From: Puffinus mauretanicus
Lineage: Eukaryota > Chordata > Aves > Procellariiformes > Procellariidae
DNA: 64,000 nucleotides
Direction of reading: 5' to 3'
NCBI GenBank assembly: GCA_023333565.1
Contig: JAJKFH010000864.1
Span: forward strand, 124,001-188,000
The notes below the pieces were generated by a model. The model searched no databases. It saw only the letters and a list, made by a program, of their open reading frames with translations, and was not told where the DNA came from. The position numbers were made by a program, and so were the translations under genes. This document shows, piece by piece, positions 12,601-25,534 of this stretch (position 1 is its first letter; each line of letters starts with the position of its first letter).

Positions 12601-15600
12601 TTTTCCGTGAAGAGAAAGACAATCCTTATAGCAAGAACAGCTTTAGACCTCCATCTGGAAGTTGACCAGAATAGAACTAAAGAGCTGGGGTAAGTAATGA
12701 TGTGATGGAGCTAAGGTGGTCATATTATCTCTTTGAATAACCACCTACTATCGTACCCCCAAAAACAAACAAACAAAAGAACAAATTTAGGTCCTTTTGT
12801 TCAATAACGTGGCTAGAATAACAGAAAACAAGGCCTAGAAGAATTCAAATGCTTTTACACAGGCATGATAAGTGAAGGACTGAGGGATAGACTTTGATGT
12901 TGCTGTTCTGCATGGTCTCAGCTGCAAATATCACAGAGATGCCAAAGAAGCAAAACGACACTGCTAATGCAATGCTACAGAAAGCTAGGAGAGCTTTGAT
13001 AGAAAGCATTCACTGGAAAGACTGGGGGCAGAGGAAACAAACAAACAGCTTTTGATATATATTTCCTATCATATTCAACAAAACAAGAATTTCCTGTATT
13101 CTTGTGTTAAGGGCCTCCATATATTTAGTTTGTAAATCAAGAGAACAGCAAAGGCCTATTCCATCCCTTTTTTCTCCTCCTAGTGGAAATAATCTGTAAT
13201 ACCCTGAATACCAGTTAATTACTTGGATAAAACCAGGCAATGACAGTATTTGTTATTAGGAAAAGAGACAGTCCTGACAAAACAGTGTTACAGACAGGTT
13301 GGAAATCATGAATAAAACTTTTTTGCCACAATGGTAAAAAAAATCCTGCTAACTTCATCCTGTAACTCTTCAATAATTGTAGCTGTAGTGCGTGATGTGT
13401 ATCAGGTGAGGCTGGCTGAGGAGGGAAGATGGACAAATCTAAGAGGCAGACAGAATTTTCTTTCATTCATTCCTGTCTAGTTACTCCTATGATCCACTTT
13501 ACTGAAGTAAATGAGAGTCAGTCAGTTCGGCGATTGCTTTAGACTGTAGTGATTTACAAGACAATGGATTTTGATTACCATTTGACTTAAATAGCTCTCT
13601 ACATAGGACAACAGATTGCTGAGAAAATTTAATTCAACAATCAAGAGATTCAAACATTGACTCTTACTAGACCATAAAATCCTGGCAACACATTTTAATA
13701 TTCATACAAATGAACTGCTCCTCCACTATACAAGCAAAATTTTTTGGCCAATGAAAATGCATATCACGTCTCACGAGCCATCATATTCCTCTTGGGACTC
13801 GGTTAATTTAGGAAAACTGAAGCCCACTAGTTTTATACTTGGCAGCCACCGGTGACATGAATAACTGTTTTTAAATCTTATTTGTCCCTGAACAGGCAAG
13901 ACTTTTGTAAACAGATGACTTAAATATTGTCCTGGCAATTGCTGACAAAAGATACTGCAAACGACACACGGCCGGGGGAATTTATTATGACCCACAACTA
14001 GTTGGAGCATGTATTAAATACATACTGTTGCATGTATTAAAACCATCAGAGTAAGTTTATGATTACTCTCTTCCAGGCAATTTCAGTCATTAATGAATCA
14101 TACAAATTGTATCCTCGATAAGAAAAGATTCAAAAACCACGGTTCTCATTAATGTGTACTTTTCAATTGCACTTACATACATTTCATTATATAGTTGCCA
14201 ATAAGATTCAAACATTTCTCTCTTTCTGCTTTTCACTGTACTACATTTCAACTTGTTATTTTCATGAAGAATTGTGAATTCTTTCTCACACAAACATCCG
14301 GTAAAGGCATTAAACTAATACTTAGAATTCTTGTGTTTGCTTTTCTGCTAAATATATCAACAGTAATATTTGAGCATTTGCAAAATTCTACATAAAGACT
14401 TTTAGATGGAACATAAGAAGAGAGAGAAAAATGAAAACAGGCAGTAAAGTCCCAAACGGGTAAGAAAAGTTCCTAGAGACTATGGTCATGTCTCAGTATC
14501 CATTCAGATACTCTTAACACAAAACAACTTCAAAACAACTACCCTAAAGGTAGGGTAGCCAATTTCCAAAGGGGACAAGGATTAAAAAAAAAAAAAAAAA
14601 AAAGGAAGGAAATAGCACATAACTTTTTTTTTTTTTGCTTTGTTTGAACAGAGCAGGCATTTCATGACTCTTGACAGCATCTTTGAAGTCAATATTGATG
14701 TTTTAAACATAGCATGAGAAGCAGCAAACAACCACAGTTCACTGAAACATGGCTCTTTTCCTTCTGGGTCTTGTTTGAAAGAGATTGTGAGTGAGGTGGG
14801 GCAGATGGATGAGGTATTTGATGAACAGGAACAAGGCACCAGAAAGCAGTCTCTCCTGAAAGCCCTACACAATTCGACTTTACTCTTGAATCCTGAAGGC
14901 AATGTACACTTGTCTTCTATTTTAGTGTTTTGATTAACTCCTTAAAACAAGAGGTCCAAGAAACAGACACAGGTCTCTGTACAGAACCCAGGGTCAAGGA
15001 CAGGATCTTCTGGCACATAATGCATTAGCCATGCTCCAAATTACACTAGCAGCTGCACCTAAAAGAATTACAACCAGTGAACTGCACTTCTGTCAATAAT
15101 GCTGACAACTAGTGTGATACCAGTAGGATCACATCACATAAATCTTGTGTAATGCAGCACCCTGTGACTGTATTTGGCCATGACAGCTTTGAATATAGCT
15201 GAACTGCATTGAAAGAAGCCAGATGTAAAAGTACTTTTCTTCTCTCTCCAAAGTAACAAATGAGACTCTGAATTCTTTAACAATAATTGTTTTGAAGTTT
15301 TGCACAGCTGCATATATGAGGGATGTAAGACAGACATGTATGAAGTATCTTAATTTCTGTTACAGGGATTTGACGTTTAAAGCTAATTCCATATACTATG
15401 AAGCTACAGTCAGCTCAAGTTCACCACAGCAGGTTTCCAGGCAAACTCCAGACGCTGCCCATGTAAAAGGAATTTAGTGTCCTCTCTGAAGTGCCCTACA
15501 GCAATGAGCTGTGCAAAACCTTCACCAGAAACATGAAACACACATGCTATTCTGAACAGCATAGGGAGTTGGGAATCCCCAGTGCCTCTGACTGTTGCAC

Positions 15601-18600
15601 GTTTCTGAAATAGGAGAAATGATCCCTTGTTCCAACACATCCTGGACAACAGAGACAAACCTCAACAGAACAGGCATATCCCAGTGCCAGTGAGCAAGTG
15701 ATGCACCTAGGAGCAGGAGAGATGCACATTTACTATGTCCCTGTGGAGACAGGGACAATAGCTATTGTCAAATCCCAAATGGGCAGATTAAGAAAAAAAT
15801 TCTCCTGTGCTTCCTTTCTGAAGGGGAAGAGACAAAGTTTCTACTCCACCAGAGCTGTAATTATATACCATAGCTCCTACGGAAGTTTTCCATGGGAAAT
15901 GTCTTCCCATGTTTTGTCAGGTAGTAGAGAACAGTCCATTTCAAAAGCAGAGCCAGTGGCTCCACAAACTGAATCCAGTCTTGCAGAATTTTCTTATAAC
16001 ATGACAGCATTTCTCTCTGCTTCAAAGCAGGACTTGCAAAGAACCTGCATAAATAGGACAGTGGTTCTGCTGACAGTAGAGTGACTCGACATGAATGAAC
16101 AATTTGCACATGAAAAGGCAATGCACCAACAGCAATATCCATACAAACCTCCAAGAGTCTCAGTGTTGAGGATTCAAAAATTGGTGACAAGCAAAGCACT
16201 TGCTCCACAGATCAGCAGCAACTATCACAGATTTTGCAACATGAGAGCAACAGCTCATCTGTACCAGAATTAGACATAGGATCCTCACAAGCTTTTCTGT
16301 AGCAGCCATCCAGGGACGCAAGACTGTGCCAGTAGAAGGTGCAGACACAGGCCTTTGAGCAGATGATTTAACCTCAGAGCATTCATGCTTTACCCTTAGC
16401 AGCCATGACTTAAGACTCCTTCTAGATATTTCAGAAGGCGGCTTCTAAAAGATTTTGTGTCTGACAGCTGTATGCAGACTTCTGAGCTGCTCTCCAAACA
16501 TGGAGGGAGAGGAGAAAAATTAAAAAAGGAAATTCAAGAGGCTACTTTTATTTGTAGTTCTTTGATTTAAATGGTTTTAAGTAATATTTCCTTTTATTTT
16601 ACCCCTCATATCTTAAACGATAGAATTTTTTTTTTTTTCCTTTTGATACTCGTGTCAATTTGGAGTTTCAGGTCAAAAAAATTCTATCATCTAAAGTGCA
16701 CAGCTTTAGGCAACTGAATCCAGGCAGAAAAACTCTGAGTGCATGTCTTTGCTGGTTCCTACAGCTTCCAGTGCTTTGTAAGTAGAAACATCTCAAACAA
16801 TGGGACTTAACAGTTATAGAAAGTAATTCTGCTGCTTTTTTTCTTCCTTCACATCTAATGTACAGATAATGATCTCTTTTCCAATTCTCAAAGGTTTTTT
16901 AAGTTATTTAATTTGCTCTGCAAAACGCTGGAATTGCTTTTGAAGATGAGGTGTTAAGTGTAATCCACAGCCATTTCTCTCTTTGTTCACTTTTTGAAGA
17001 TGTTTCTCACAGTCCTTTGTCTTCCTTGACAGCTCCTGACAGTTTTATAGGTGAGGATGGCAAAGGGAAAATTACGTCAAATACTATAACCGCATCGGTG
17101 GCTGTCTGTACAAATGCTTTTTGACAGTTAGTAAGGTTAGATACAACAAAATTCCTAATGTTTTTATACTGCAGGCATTTAAGCATCCTCCTGGAAACAA
17201 AATTCACACAGTTTGCCACTCTTTTCAGATGACAGCCTTGTAATTAATGGTAATTTTATTTTAAACCTATAATCTTGATATTTCAATCACCACTTGAGTA
17301 AACAGTGATGATTAAAACTGAAGCATAAAGTGTCCCTGGGAGATATTCTGGTACACAGTGCATGAAGAATTAGTTACACAATTTCCACTACTAATTCTGA
17401 ATGCTACATACTTATTTCCATATTCAATTCAATTTAAAGAAAACCAAACCTCTACAAAGAATTTTTCGATAAATCTTTATAAACATTGCAATTACTACAC
17501 ACAACATTGCCCCCTTTTTCCTAGAAATCTGGAAACTATCATGATTATTCCTTAATAATTGGTTTATACAATTTTTAAACTCTTTAAATCTGATTGAAGT
17601 AATGGCTGCCGATAGGAATGACTGTTAAGTCAACATTTTGGTGGAAGCAAGAGATAAAATATCTCATAAAAAGCCATCTGTTTCAGTGAAGTTATTCAGA
17701 GAAAAGATGCCACTTGCAAATTATGCCGACATACTCCACCCTTCCTGAATGATTTCTAAAAGCACTTGGCAGACTTGAAATGTCCCTGATATATGAGGGT
17801 ATTTTCTCTCATTTAAGATGTTACACCTCTCACTTAAGCTTTGCTTTTCTTTCTGTCCTCTCCCCACGTTCCTCCAACCACCAAGTAGTCCCTCTCTGGA
17901 TAACAACCTCTTGGTTGTAGTCCTACAATTAACTTTATTTTAATTATTTATTAACTTCCCATTCAGGTAGAGGAGGGGAACAGGTGGGAACACTGGACCT
18001 CATCAACTATGAAGAAGTCCATCCTGAGTGCCTGCTCAAGTTTTCTTTGTTCTGCATCCTGTAATCACACAGAAAATAAAAGGAGTCACACCTGCATGAC
18101 TCTCTATTCCTAATACCACACAAATGGTATATATGCTCACGTCCTTTCAAAACACTGGCCAGGGACACCTCTAATTAAAAACTAAGTATCACACCATGGT
18201 GACACTTTACTAAAAAGCACCCTGGTATTAGAGACACAAGGCTCTAGTCCTGGAAAATCTCCAGTATATGAAGTTTTCCTTCTGAATACTTTCGTTTTCC
18301 CTCATCTAACCAAAATACAGGCATACCTGCCACCCTTCCACCCCCTCCCCAGTTTGGTAATGATATTTGATTGATTTTTACATTCTGGGGTAAATACTTA
18401 ATAGACAGTGAGTGGGATTCATTTGAAATTAAGACAAAATGCAGCTCAGTCCTATTTGCTGTTTGTGCCGGGGACATGCCATTTCTGAATTCTTCACTCA
18501 TTTGCTGATTTATTTTTAAAACACGAATTTGCAAATGTCTAGAGAGCGACTGAGATCATCTGAAGCAAACCAACCTATTAATCTATGTGCACAAGAAAGA

Positions 18601-18959
18601 ATAAAAAATTGTATAGTCATTACCTTGTGAATATCTACACTATATCTTCATATAGCATGAGAAACAATGTGGTTTTCTCGCATATTTTCTATAAAGTTGT
18701 TTTAATCTGCCTTTTTAACAGTTAAAATTCCTATACTCAGGAATAGACTAAAAGAACTTGCATGCATAAGCAAGAACTTTTTCAAATGCTTTAGAGCATT
18801 TACTGTCTATATCACAAAAAAGAACAATTAAAAAATCTCTGAGAAGTACTCTTCAAAATATAGTAAGGCAAACTAATATTTTAAAAAGTGCATAAAACCA
18901 GGAGAGTATTACCGTACATTGAAATGGTGTAAGAAAGACGGAAGATGTTTTAAACTTAC

Positions 18960-19516
18960 CCTATTGACATTGCTATTTCTTAAAATAATCTGAATTAGAT
19001 TTTTCTTAAATTCTTCCAGCTTCTTGAAACACTTCTTCAAAACATGATTAGATAATTTAGTATCAGTTATTAAACTGATCAAAACACAAACCGCTTCAGT
19101 AAGAAAATTAGAAACTGGAAATTTAGGACTGTTGTAAAAAACAGTCAGTCCATCAAGCAACTGAGACACTGAATGGCATACGGTGAAAGAATCATTCTCA
19201 AGCTCTGTGAAGTCTGCTTGAAGAATTCCTCCTTCTGACAGTTTTCTTATTTCAAGCAGATGTTGCAAAAACTGCACTGGAGCAGCCAGAGATTCCTCAT
19301 TGCTACTACAGCAAAAATTCAATGGAGGAACTCTTTCCAACCAATGTTTAGAAGTGTCGACATGCTCAGATTGGTGAAAATCAGAAGTTATGCCTAAAGA
19401 ATCGAAGGCATAGTCATTAGACACATCACATCCAGAGTCTTCTAGCTGACTTGAGTAACTCACAGGGTTTGTACATTCCTGATCCAGAAGAGTTTTAGCA
19501 GAGGCATCTGGTTTTC
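18960..19516 (-). CDS. MEI4: MEI4 coding exon 3, central region
   Basis: Largest coding exon, 557 bp. The acceptor is TTTCAG|GAAAAC (AG at 19518-19517) and the donor AATAGG|GTAAGT (GT at 18959-18958). It opens with GA, completing a Gly codon with the previous exon, and reads KPDASAKTLLDQECTNPVSY before the family motif LEDSGCD. Further on are LQHLLEIRKL, a SQLLDGLTVFY segment, LTEAVCVLISLIT and KKLEEFKKNLIQIIL, all predicted helical and aligned in order with mammalian MEI4. Any reading that starts at the internal GTG (19463) is an artefact of ignoring the splice junction. It ends in NVNR in phase 0, which fits the next exon. A perfect 11-bp hairpin sits directly upstream of the acceptor. Confidence 0.95.
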
Positions 19517-19520
19517 CTGA

Positions 19521-19549
19521 AACACAAATGTGAAAGTTACATTTGTGTT
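19521..19549. repeat. Perfect 11-bp inverted repeat at a splice acceptor
   Basis: The arms AACACAAATGT (19521-19531) and ACATTTGTGTT (19539-19549) are exact reverse complements with a 7-base loop. In the MEI4 pre-mRNA the 3' arm ends two bases before the acceptor AG of coding exon 3 and makes up most of its polypyrimidine tract. Confidence 0.9.
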
Positions 19550-20559
19550 ATACTTAAATACGTGCTTATAGGAAGTGTCGTATTTCCTTTCTCCTTTTGC
19601 TTCCACACAAAAATCACGTAATACATATGTATGCTCACTCCCCGAGAACTTCCCATGACTAGAATTTAGCTGTGCAAGAAGGTGACATTTTTAAATTAAA
19701 GTCAAAACTTTTTTTAAACTGTTTGTGAACAAGATGTTTTATGCTCATAGTAATATGACCAGCAATTTTGAGTTTAAAATTCCTGATGGTTTTAAGTTTT
19801 CACATATATAATTTAAGTTGACATCACATGAACAGTTTAAGTGGACATCTATACTCTCATTAATTCCTGGGGAAAGAAATGCATGTAAATTTCTGATCCC
19901 CCAAACATTTTCACTAGTTTTATTCTCAAGAACTCAGACTGCTTTTAAAAGACAGTGAAGTTCTGTTACTATAAATGCATCAAATAAGACCTTCTCCTTT
20001 ACTTGTACTCTTTCTCCCCAGGTCAGGTAAGGAATTCTAACAGAGTCAAAGTTGAACAGAACATTACACTTGAGCTGCTTATTATTTAACAAAGAAAAAC
20101 ATTCAGAACCAAAAATTTCTGTATCCTCATACCACCTATCTCTCATATCATCTTCTTCCAAGACACACAAACTACATTACAGAAGGTATGCATTGCATTC
20201 ACACTATTAAATTATTTTCGTACAGCATTGCAGAATCTCTTTCATCCTGTTTCACACATTAGATACATTTAAGTCAGTGCATCTGGGCATAAACTCAGTA
20301 CTAGGTGACAATAAACTACCTCTGTGCTACATGCTACCTATGTGAAAAGATTACAGTCAAAACAAGCAAGAGACATTAGAGCAGTGAAGTGGAAGTCCAA
20401 CAAGCATAAACATCTCAGTGCCATGAGGCAAGGCTAGAACCCCATCTGACCAACTCCTCTCTGTGCCCTGCTTACTGGGGCACAGACACAAACTGCTTCT
20501 CCTCTCACTCTTAAAAAACATGCATATACTGTTCATATTTTCCACAAGGATCCAAAGCA

Positions 20560-20724
20560 ATCATAGAATCATTAAGGTTGGAAAAGATCTCTAAGATCAT
20601 CGAGTCCAACCGTCAATCAACACCACCATGCCCACTAAACCATGTCCGTAAGTGCCACATCTACACGTCTTTTCAATACTTCCAGAGATGGTGACTCAAC
20701 CACTTCCCTGGGCAGCTCCTCTGT
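20560..20724 (-). mobile_element. CR1 LINE 3' end fragment
   Basis: Minus-strand CR1 3' terminus. It starts with the tail sequence ATCATAGAATCATTAAGG at 20560 and continues with the typical GATCATCGAGTCCAACCG block and the CACTTCCCTGGGCAGC block. Only non-coding 3' sequence remains. Confidence 0.9.
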
Positions 20725-23700
20725 GTTGTATTCTTAAATGAATAAGAATTGGCTAATGGGAAATAAATGTTATATTTCATGGCAAGTTAAAAAAAGGATT
20801 TTTAACACAGAAAACATCACTAGGCAGCAATCTACAGTATTCTGTACACTAACAAAATACTACTCAAAAAAGTTTATACAGACTTCATTAAATATACAAT
20901 TTCAAATGGAATTCTGACCATTACTTCAGTCTCTGAAAACATACCAGATCATCCAATGAGGGTACTACTACTGAGATAAAAACTGGAAACACGGTTTATT
21001 TATTTGTTGTTGAGTTTCATGCCTTTAACATTCAGACATACTCAAAATTGAATAGGATTGGTACCAACTGACTCACAATGAAAGGGCTAACTGTAGGGAA
21101 ATCAACTGACATTTCCAGGAAGTAGGAAAAGCAGGGCTTGTAAGGCCAGCCTAGCATTTTATATATAAACACTGTTCCCAAATGCCCTGCATACCCAAAC
21201 TTGGAAAGCAAGCAAAGAAGCAAAGCACACTTCCCATGGTGTGACTAACAAAACCAGACAGCAATCTTTCATGTCTTCTCTCTCTAGCGTTTTAAGCAAA
21301 AGACATTCTAGAAGAGAAAAACTGAAAGTTGTTTTTGGTGCTGTTTAAGGAAAATGTGCCCTTCTAGGGAATCCATCTACTGTGAGTTTCACTATGTGGA
21401 TATTCTGTTCCTGTTTTTAATCCCATGGTGCAATAAGAAAATTGCTCATGAGGATGTAGCGCCAGGAATCAAAAGAAGCAAAGCAAGAACTACGTGCAAA
21501 AAAACATGTATGTTCGCTGACTCTCTTGTTGAAGGGAAAAAAAATAGCAAAGCTGAAAGAAAGGAGAAGGAAAGAGAAGAAAAAGGGAAGAAGAGAGTAA
21601 TACAGAAATATCCGTAGGAACCAAACTTAAGACTGTGCCCAAATAAAAGAGGTAACATATACAATAAAACACTCCTACCAGTAGGAGACAATGTTGCATT
21701 TATGCTTAGTTCCTACTCACTGAGATATCAAAATCCTGTCCCATGATGCGCTTCCAGAAAACCCAGTTACAGTAAGTCCCCAATAGCAGCGTATTTCCTG
21801 TTCAATGAATAATACAAAACGCTTTAAAAATGTTCAGTCATTGATATATTCTAGTCATTTGAGGAGGAGGTGGAAGTTATCTTTTAAAAAAATAAATAAG
21901 TCACCCACCAGGAAACACTCATTATTTCCCTCAAAATGTCTAGAAACAGCTTATCATTTATTTCTTGAAAGAAGGTAAACTAATCACTTTGTACTTACCT
22001 ACTATTTAAATGACAAAGCAGCCTTGATGTTCAGACCATATGGTTATCAAATAAAAAAACCCAAACAAACAAACAAAAAAACCCCAAACAGCATTAAGCC
22101 TGCCTCACACTAACAATCATCTTTAAGAAATTTCAAGAACATTTGACTATCAATATACTGGAACAAGAAATATGAAAATTTAGTGTGCACGATAAACTAA
22201 CCACAAAATTTTACAATGCCTTTATATAGGTAATGAAATATCTGGTCATGAGCAATTTTACAGCCTCCTAAATATGTCACATCAGATTCAGGAAATATTT
22301 AAACTCTTAATTCCTATTTAGGACTTTAGCTCCTTACTACATTAAGATCCTGAGCTGAAAATCAGAATTTTTGACTGTATCAAAGCAAGATACAGTCACA
22401 AGAACAGCCTTGGGGTGCAAAGGCTGAAGAACTGACATCCCTCTACACATATCCGCTGTTGCAGAAAGTGTTTGGCCTGAAAACCAGGGGACAAGGGAGC
22501 GACTTGCATACTGTGTATAGTATGTATGCAAGGTTTGTAGGCACTTCTGCGAAGCATAAGAACTCAAATGCACATACTGCTGCGGGACCACGGAACACAG
22601 AGGCCTTTATCAGAGGAATGAGATGCCAGTAAGTCTTATGATTAGAGAGTGTGGAGTCTTCAGCTAGTCCTGAGGACACAGAGTCTGGCAAACACCAAAG
22701 TTCACCCCATCTCCCAGGTGAATTCTGTCACTTCTGAATACAGACACCAATACCTTAATACAGACACCAAGACTCAGTTCAGGGTCAAGAAAAGGAGGGG
22801 GAGGAGCAGCCAACTGCTTCACCAGGACAGGGAAACATCTCTTGTCTCCCGAGTGCCTGTTGCCAGCAGTATGGTCATAAGGATTCTCAGAGCTGTGAAG
22901 AGACAAGGGAATGACCCAGCTCCTGGTCCTACCCAACGCGGAATAAGAGACTCAGCATTTGTAATATCCATGTAGCAGGAGTAGGGGTGGTGGAAGATGC
23001 TTCCTCAGACACCTGCACTACTGGCTGTCACAGACCAAGCAGTGTTTGAATGAGGAAGGTGACATGCTATATGTAGTTCAAAATTTAAAAACTGAAGAAG
23101 GGTCCTCAACTGATGAAATTGCTGTGCAATCATAAAATAGCCTTCAAGTCTTTTGAAAAACCTAATATACCTGCAGTTACACCACCACAGGGATTGTAGA
23201 ACAGAAAATGGGTTTGAAGGTGGCAGATGTAAGAAACAAAAGTGAAGAGATGATTTGAATTCTGCAAAGCAAAAATTACTTCAGTTTCAAGCATTAGGCA
23301 GTGTTCATATTCTCTCACTTTGTGAGCACATGCATGGATTATCACTTGAAAAATCTAAAACAATGGTGTTAAACATGTAAAGCTCTCTTAAAACTCAGTT
23401 ACAATTGACAGGCTCAATTCCACTTCTAAAAATAAAAAAAAAGACAATTAAAAATGAGACAATCTTAGAAGCCTCTTTGATGATACTGCATTTTGCTTTC
23501 CAAGTAGGTGTTCAGTCAATAACTTCCAAAAGGAAACGAAAACACCTGCGAAATCGTTCATATTTTTTTCCTATTGTGTTCACTTCTCCACTGCATTTTT
23601 CAGGACTCTCTTATTCTTCACTTAATCTTCATTGATTGGTTTGTTACAAGTGTACTTTCCATGAACAACAAATCAAGTTTATTTTCTTCTTAAAAAAAAC

Positions 23701-24475
23701 TCTTCACAGATATTAACTGTTTTCTTTATCTTTTCTTCATGTGTAAGCCTGTCTCTATTCTGCTGTTTTCATTACTAACAAAGCTGGCTGGTTGAGAAAA
23801 AAACATCTCTCCTCCCTCATGAACTTCTGTGCGTGTAGCACACCACTGTTGTCCTCATCTGGAACCAAACCAAACTTCTGTATATACCAAAGCAAAGAAA
23901 TATTGTCTCACATATTTGAACATTTTGAAATAATAATGAAAAAATAATAAAAAGCTTCCAGGATTCTCCAAACGAAGAAATTTTAGAAGCCATGTATTCC
24001 ACGCTTTGCTTCTGCATTTCCATTTTTTTTTTTTTTTATAACCAGCTTGGAAAAGAAAGTTCTTCTGTTTAAAGCTAAGGTATGTCATGCTGACATACTT
24101 TGTTCCATTTAGGAATAATTTCAAGAAATGAATATAGAACCGAGTACCTAAAATTTTCAAATTAATTGTTCAATGCCAGGATTTAAATGTTTCTCAGAAG
24201 GCTTAGAAGCATATACTTCAATTTGTTAGAGATTTTGCTTAAAGCATCTAAACTCAGTAAACTAGAATTCAGTAAGAACTGAGAAGGATTTTGAGGATAT
24301 AAACATTCATTTTTAGGGGATTTCTGTAGAAGACAGCACAAATCTTTTGTAGTTCAAGTCAAATAAACAATACTTGCAGCAAAGATATGGAAGGATCGAT
24401 AATCAGGTGACAAACATACAGATTTGGGTCAGTTAATGCTCATCAAGCGGCTTTCATGACAAACAATCTAACGTA

Positions 24476-24943
24476 TCACAGAATCATAGAATAGTTTGGG
24501 TTGGAAGGGACCTTAAAGATCATCTAGTCCAACCCCCCTGCTGTGGGCAAGGGACACCTTCAACTGGATCAGATTGCTCAGAGCCCTGACCAACCTGACC
24601 TTGAATGTTTCCAGGGATGGGGCATCTACCACCTCTCTGGGCAACCTGTGCCAGTGTTTCACCACCCTCATTGTAAAAAATTTCTTCCTCATATCTAGTC
24701 TAAATCTACTCTCTTTTAGTTTAAAACCATTACCCCTTGTCCTGTCACAACAGGCCCTGCTACAAAGTTTGTCCCCATCTTTCTTATAAGCCCCCTTTAA
24801 GTACTGAAAGGCTGCAGTAAGGTCTCCCTGGAGCCTTCTCTTCTCCAGGCTGAACAACCCCAACTCACTCAGCCTTCTTCATTGGAGAGGCGTTCCATCC
24901 CTCTGACCATTTTCGTGGCCCTCCTCTGGACCCGCTCCAACAG
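24476..24943 (-). mobile_element. CR1 LINE 3' fragment with last ORF2 codons
   Basis: Well-preserved minus-strand CR1 of about 470 bp. It has the 3' tail at 24476 (TCACAGAATCATAGAATAG), the GATCATCTAGTCCAACCCCC block, and at the other end ORF2 C-terminal codons with the family motif [12 protein letters not shown]. The open frame at 24513-24863 derives from it. It is 5'-truncated at a point encoding the RRAT region, a frequent CR1 break. Confidence 0.94.
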
Positions 24944-25370
24944 TAATATGGTTTACAATATTGACCATCTCAATGAGATGACTGAAATTTGAGTTCTAAG
25001 CTAGATAGGGGATATTTCAAGATACCAAGTGAATTAATGTTACCTATGAAGACTACCTGTCTGAACTGGTAGTACTGAACTGGAAGTACTATGTCTTATT
25101 AAAAATGCTTTGCATCGTCAAACAAACTGAGCTTTGCTAAGAGACAAGAAGTATCAACCAATGCAGACAGCAATGATCTGGGTGCAACTGTAATGAGCTG
25201 AAGGCTGAAATGAGGTGGACTCCCTAAGAAATCAGCTAGGGTGTGCATTCCTAAAAACATCTCTTTTCTTGAATGCAACATGGTACAAATGTTTGGCTTT
25301 GTGCTTATATACCCAGAAGCCCACAAAGAAAGATATGCTTGAGGAACTCAAGTCTAAATTTGAGTTAGGT

Positions 25371-25534
25371 TAAGGTTGCCCAAAGAGGATGTGGAATCTC
25401 CATTCTTAGAGATACTCAGAAGCTGTCTGGACATGGTCCTGCACAACTGGCTCTAGGTGGCCGTGCTTGACAAGGGGGTTGGACAAGATGACCTCCAGTG
25501 GTCCCTTCCAACCTCAACCATTCTGTGACTCTGT
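25371..25534 (+). mobile_element. CR1 LINE 3' end fragment, plus orientation
   Basis: Plus-strand CR1 3' terminus. It has GTTGCCCAAAGAGGATGTGG, then GGGTTGGACAAGATGACCTC, CCCTTCCAACCTCAACCATT, and ends CTGTGACTCTGT. It lies about 430 bp from the opposite-strand CR1 at 24476-24943, so the two could pair in RNA over their shared 3' ends. Confidence 0.92.

Larger units (their letters stand above)
2800..18959 (-). other. MEI4: MEI4 intron 3
   Basis: A 16.2-kb intron. It holds a CA microsatellite near 3824-3844, a plus-strand CR1 reverse-transcriptase fragment at about 3880-4140, a longer minus-strand CR1 at 8480-9600, and A-rich low-complexity stretches (11053-11102, 12759-12783, 14582-14602). 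The stretch 15400-16350 has overlapping open frames of 128 and 115 codons on opposite strands without recognisable protein content. No other gene is supported. Confidence 0.85.

Noticed and set aside
15698..16208. Overlapping frames of 128 (plus) and 115 (minus) codons
   Set aside because: No family motif, no splice-site or codon-use support on either strand; likely chance or a decayed unknown repeat.
24513..24863. 116-codon open frame
   Set aside because: It is the C-terminal part of CR1 ORF2 plus its 3' region.
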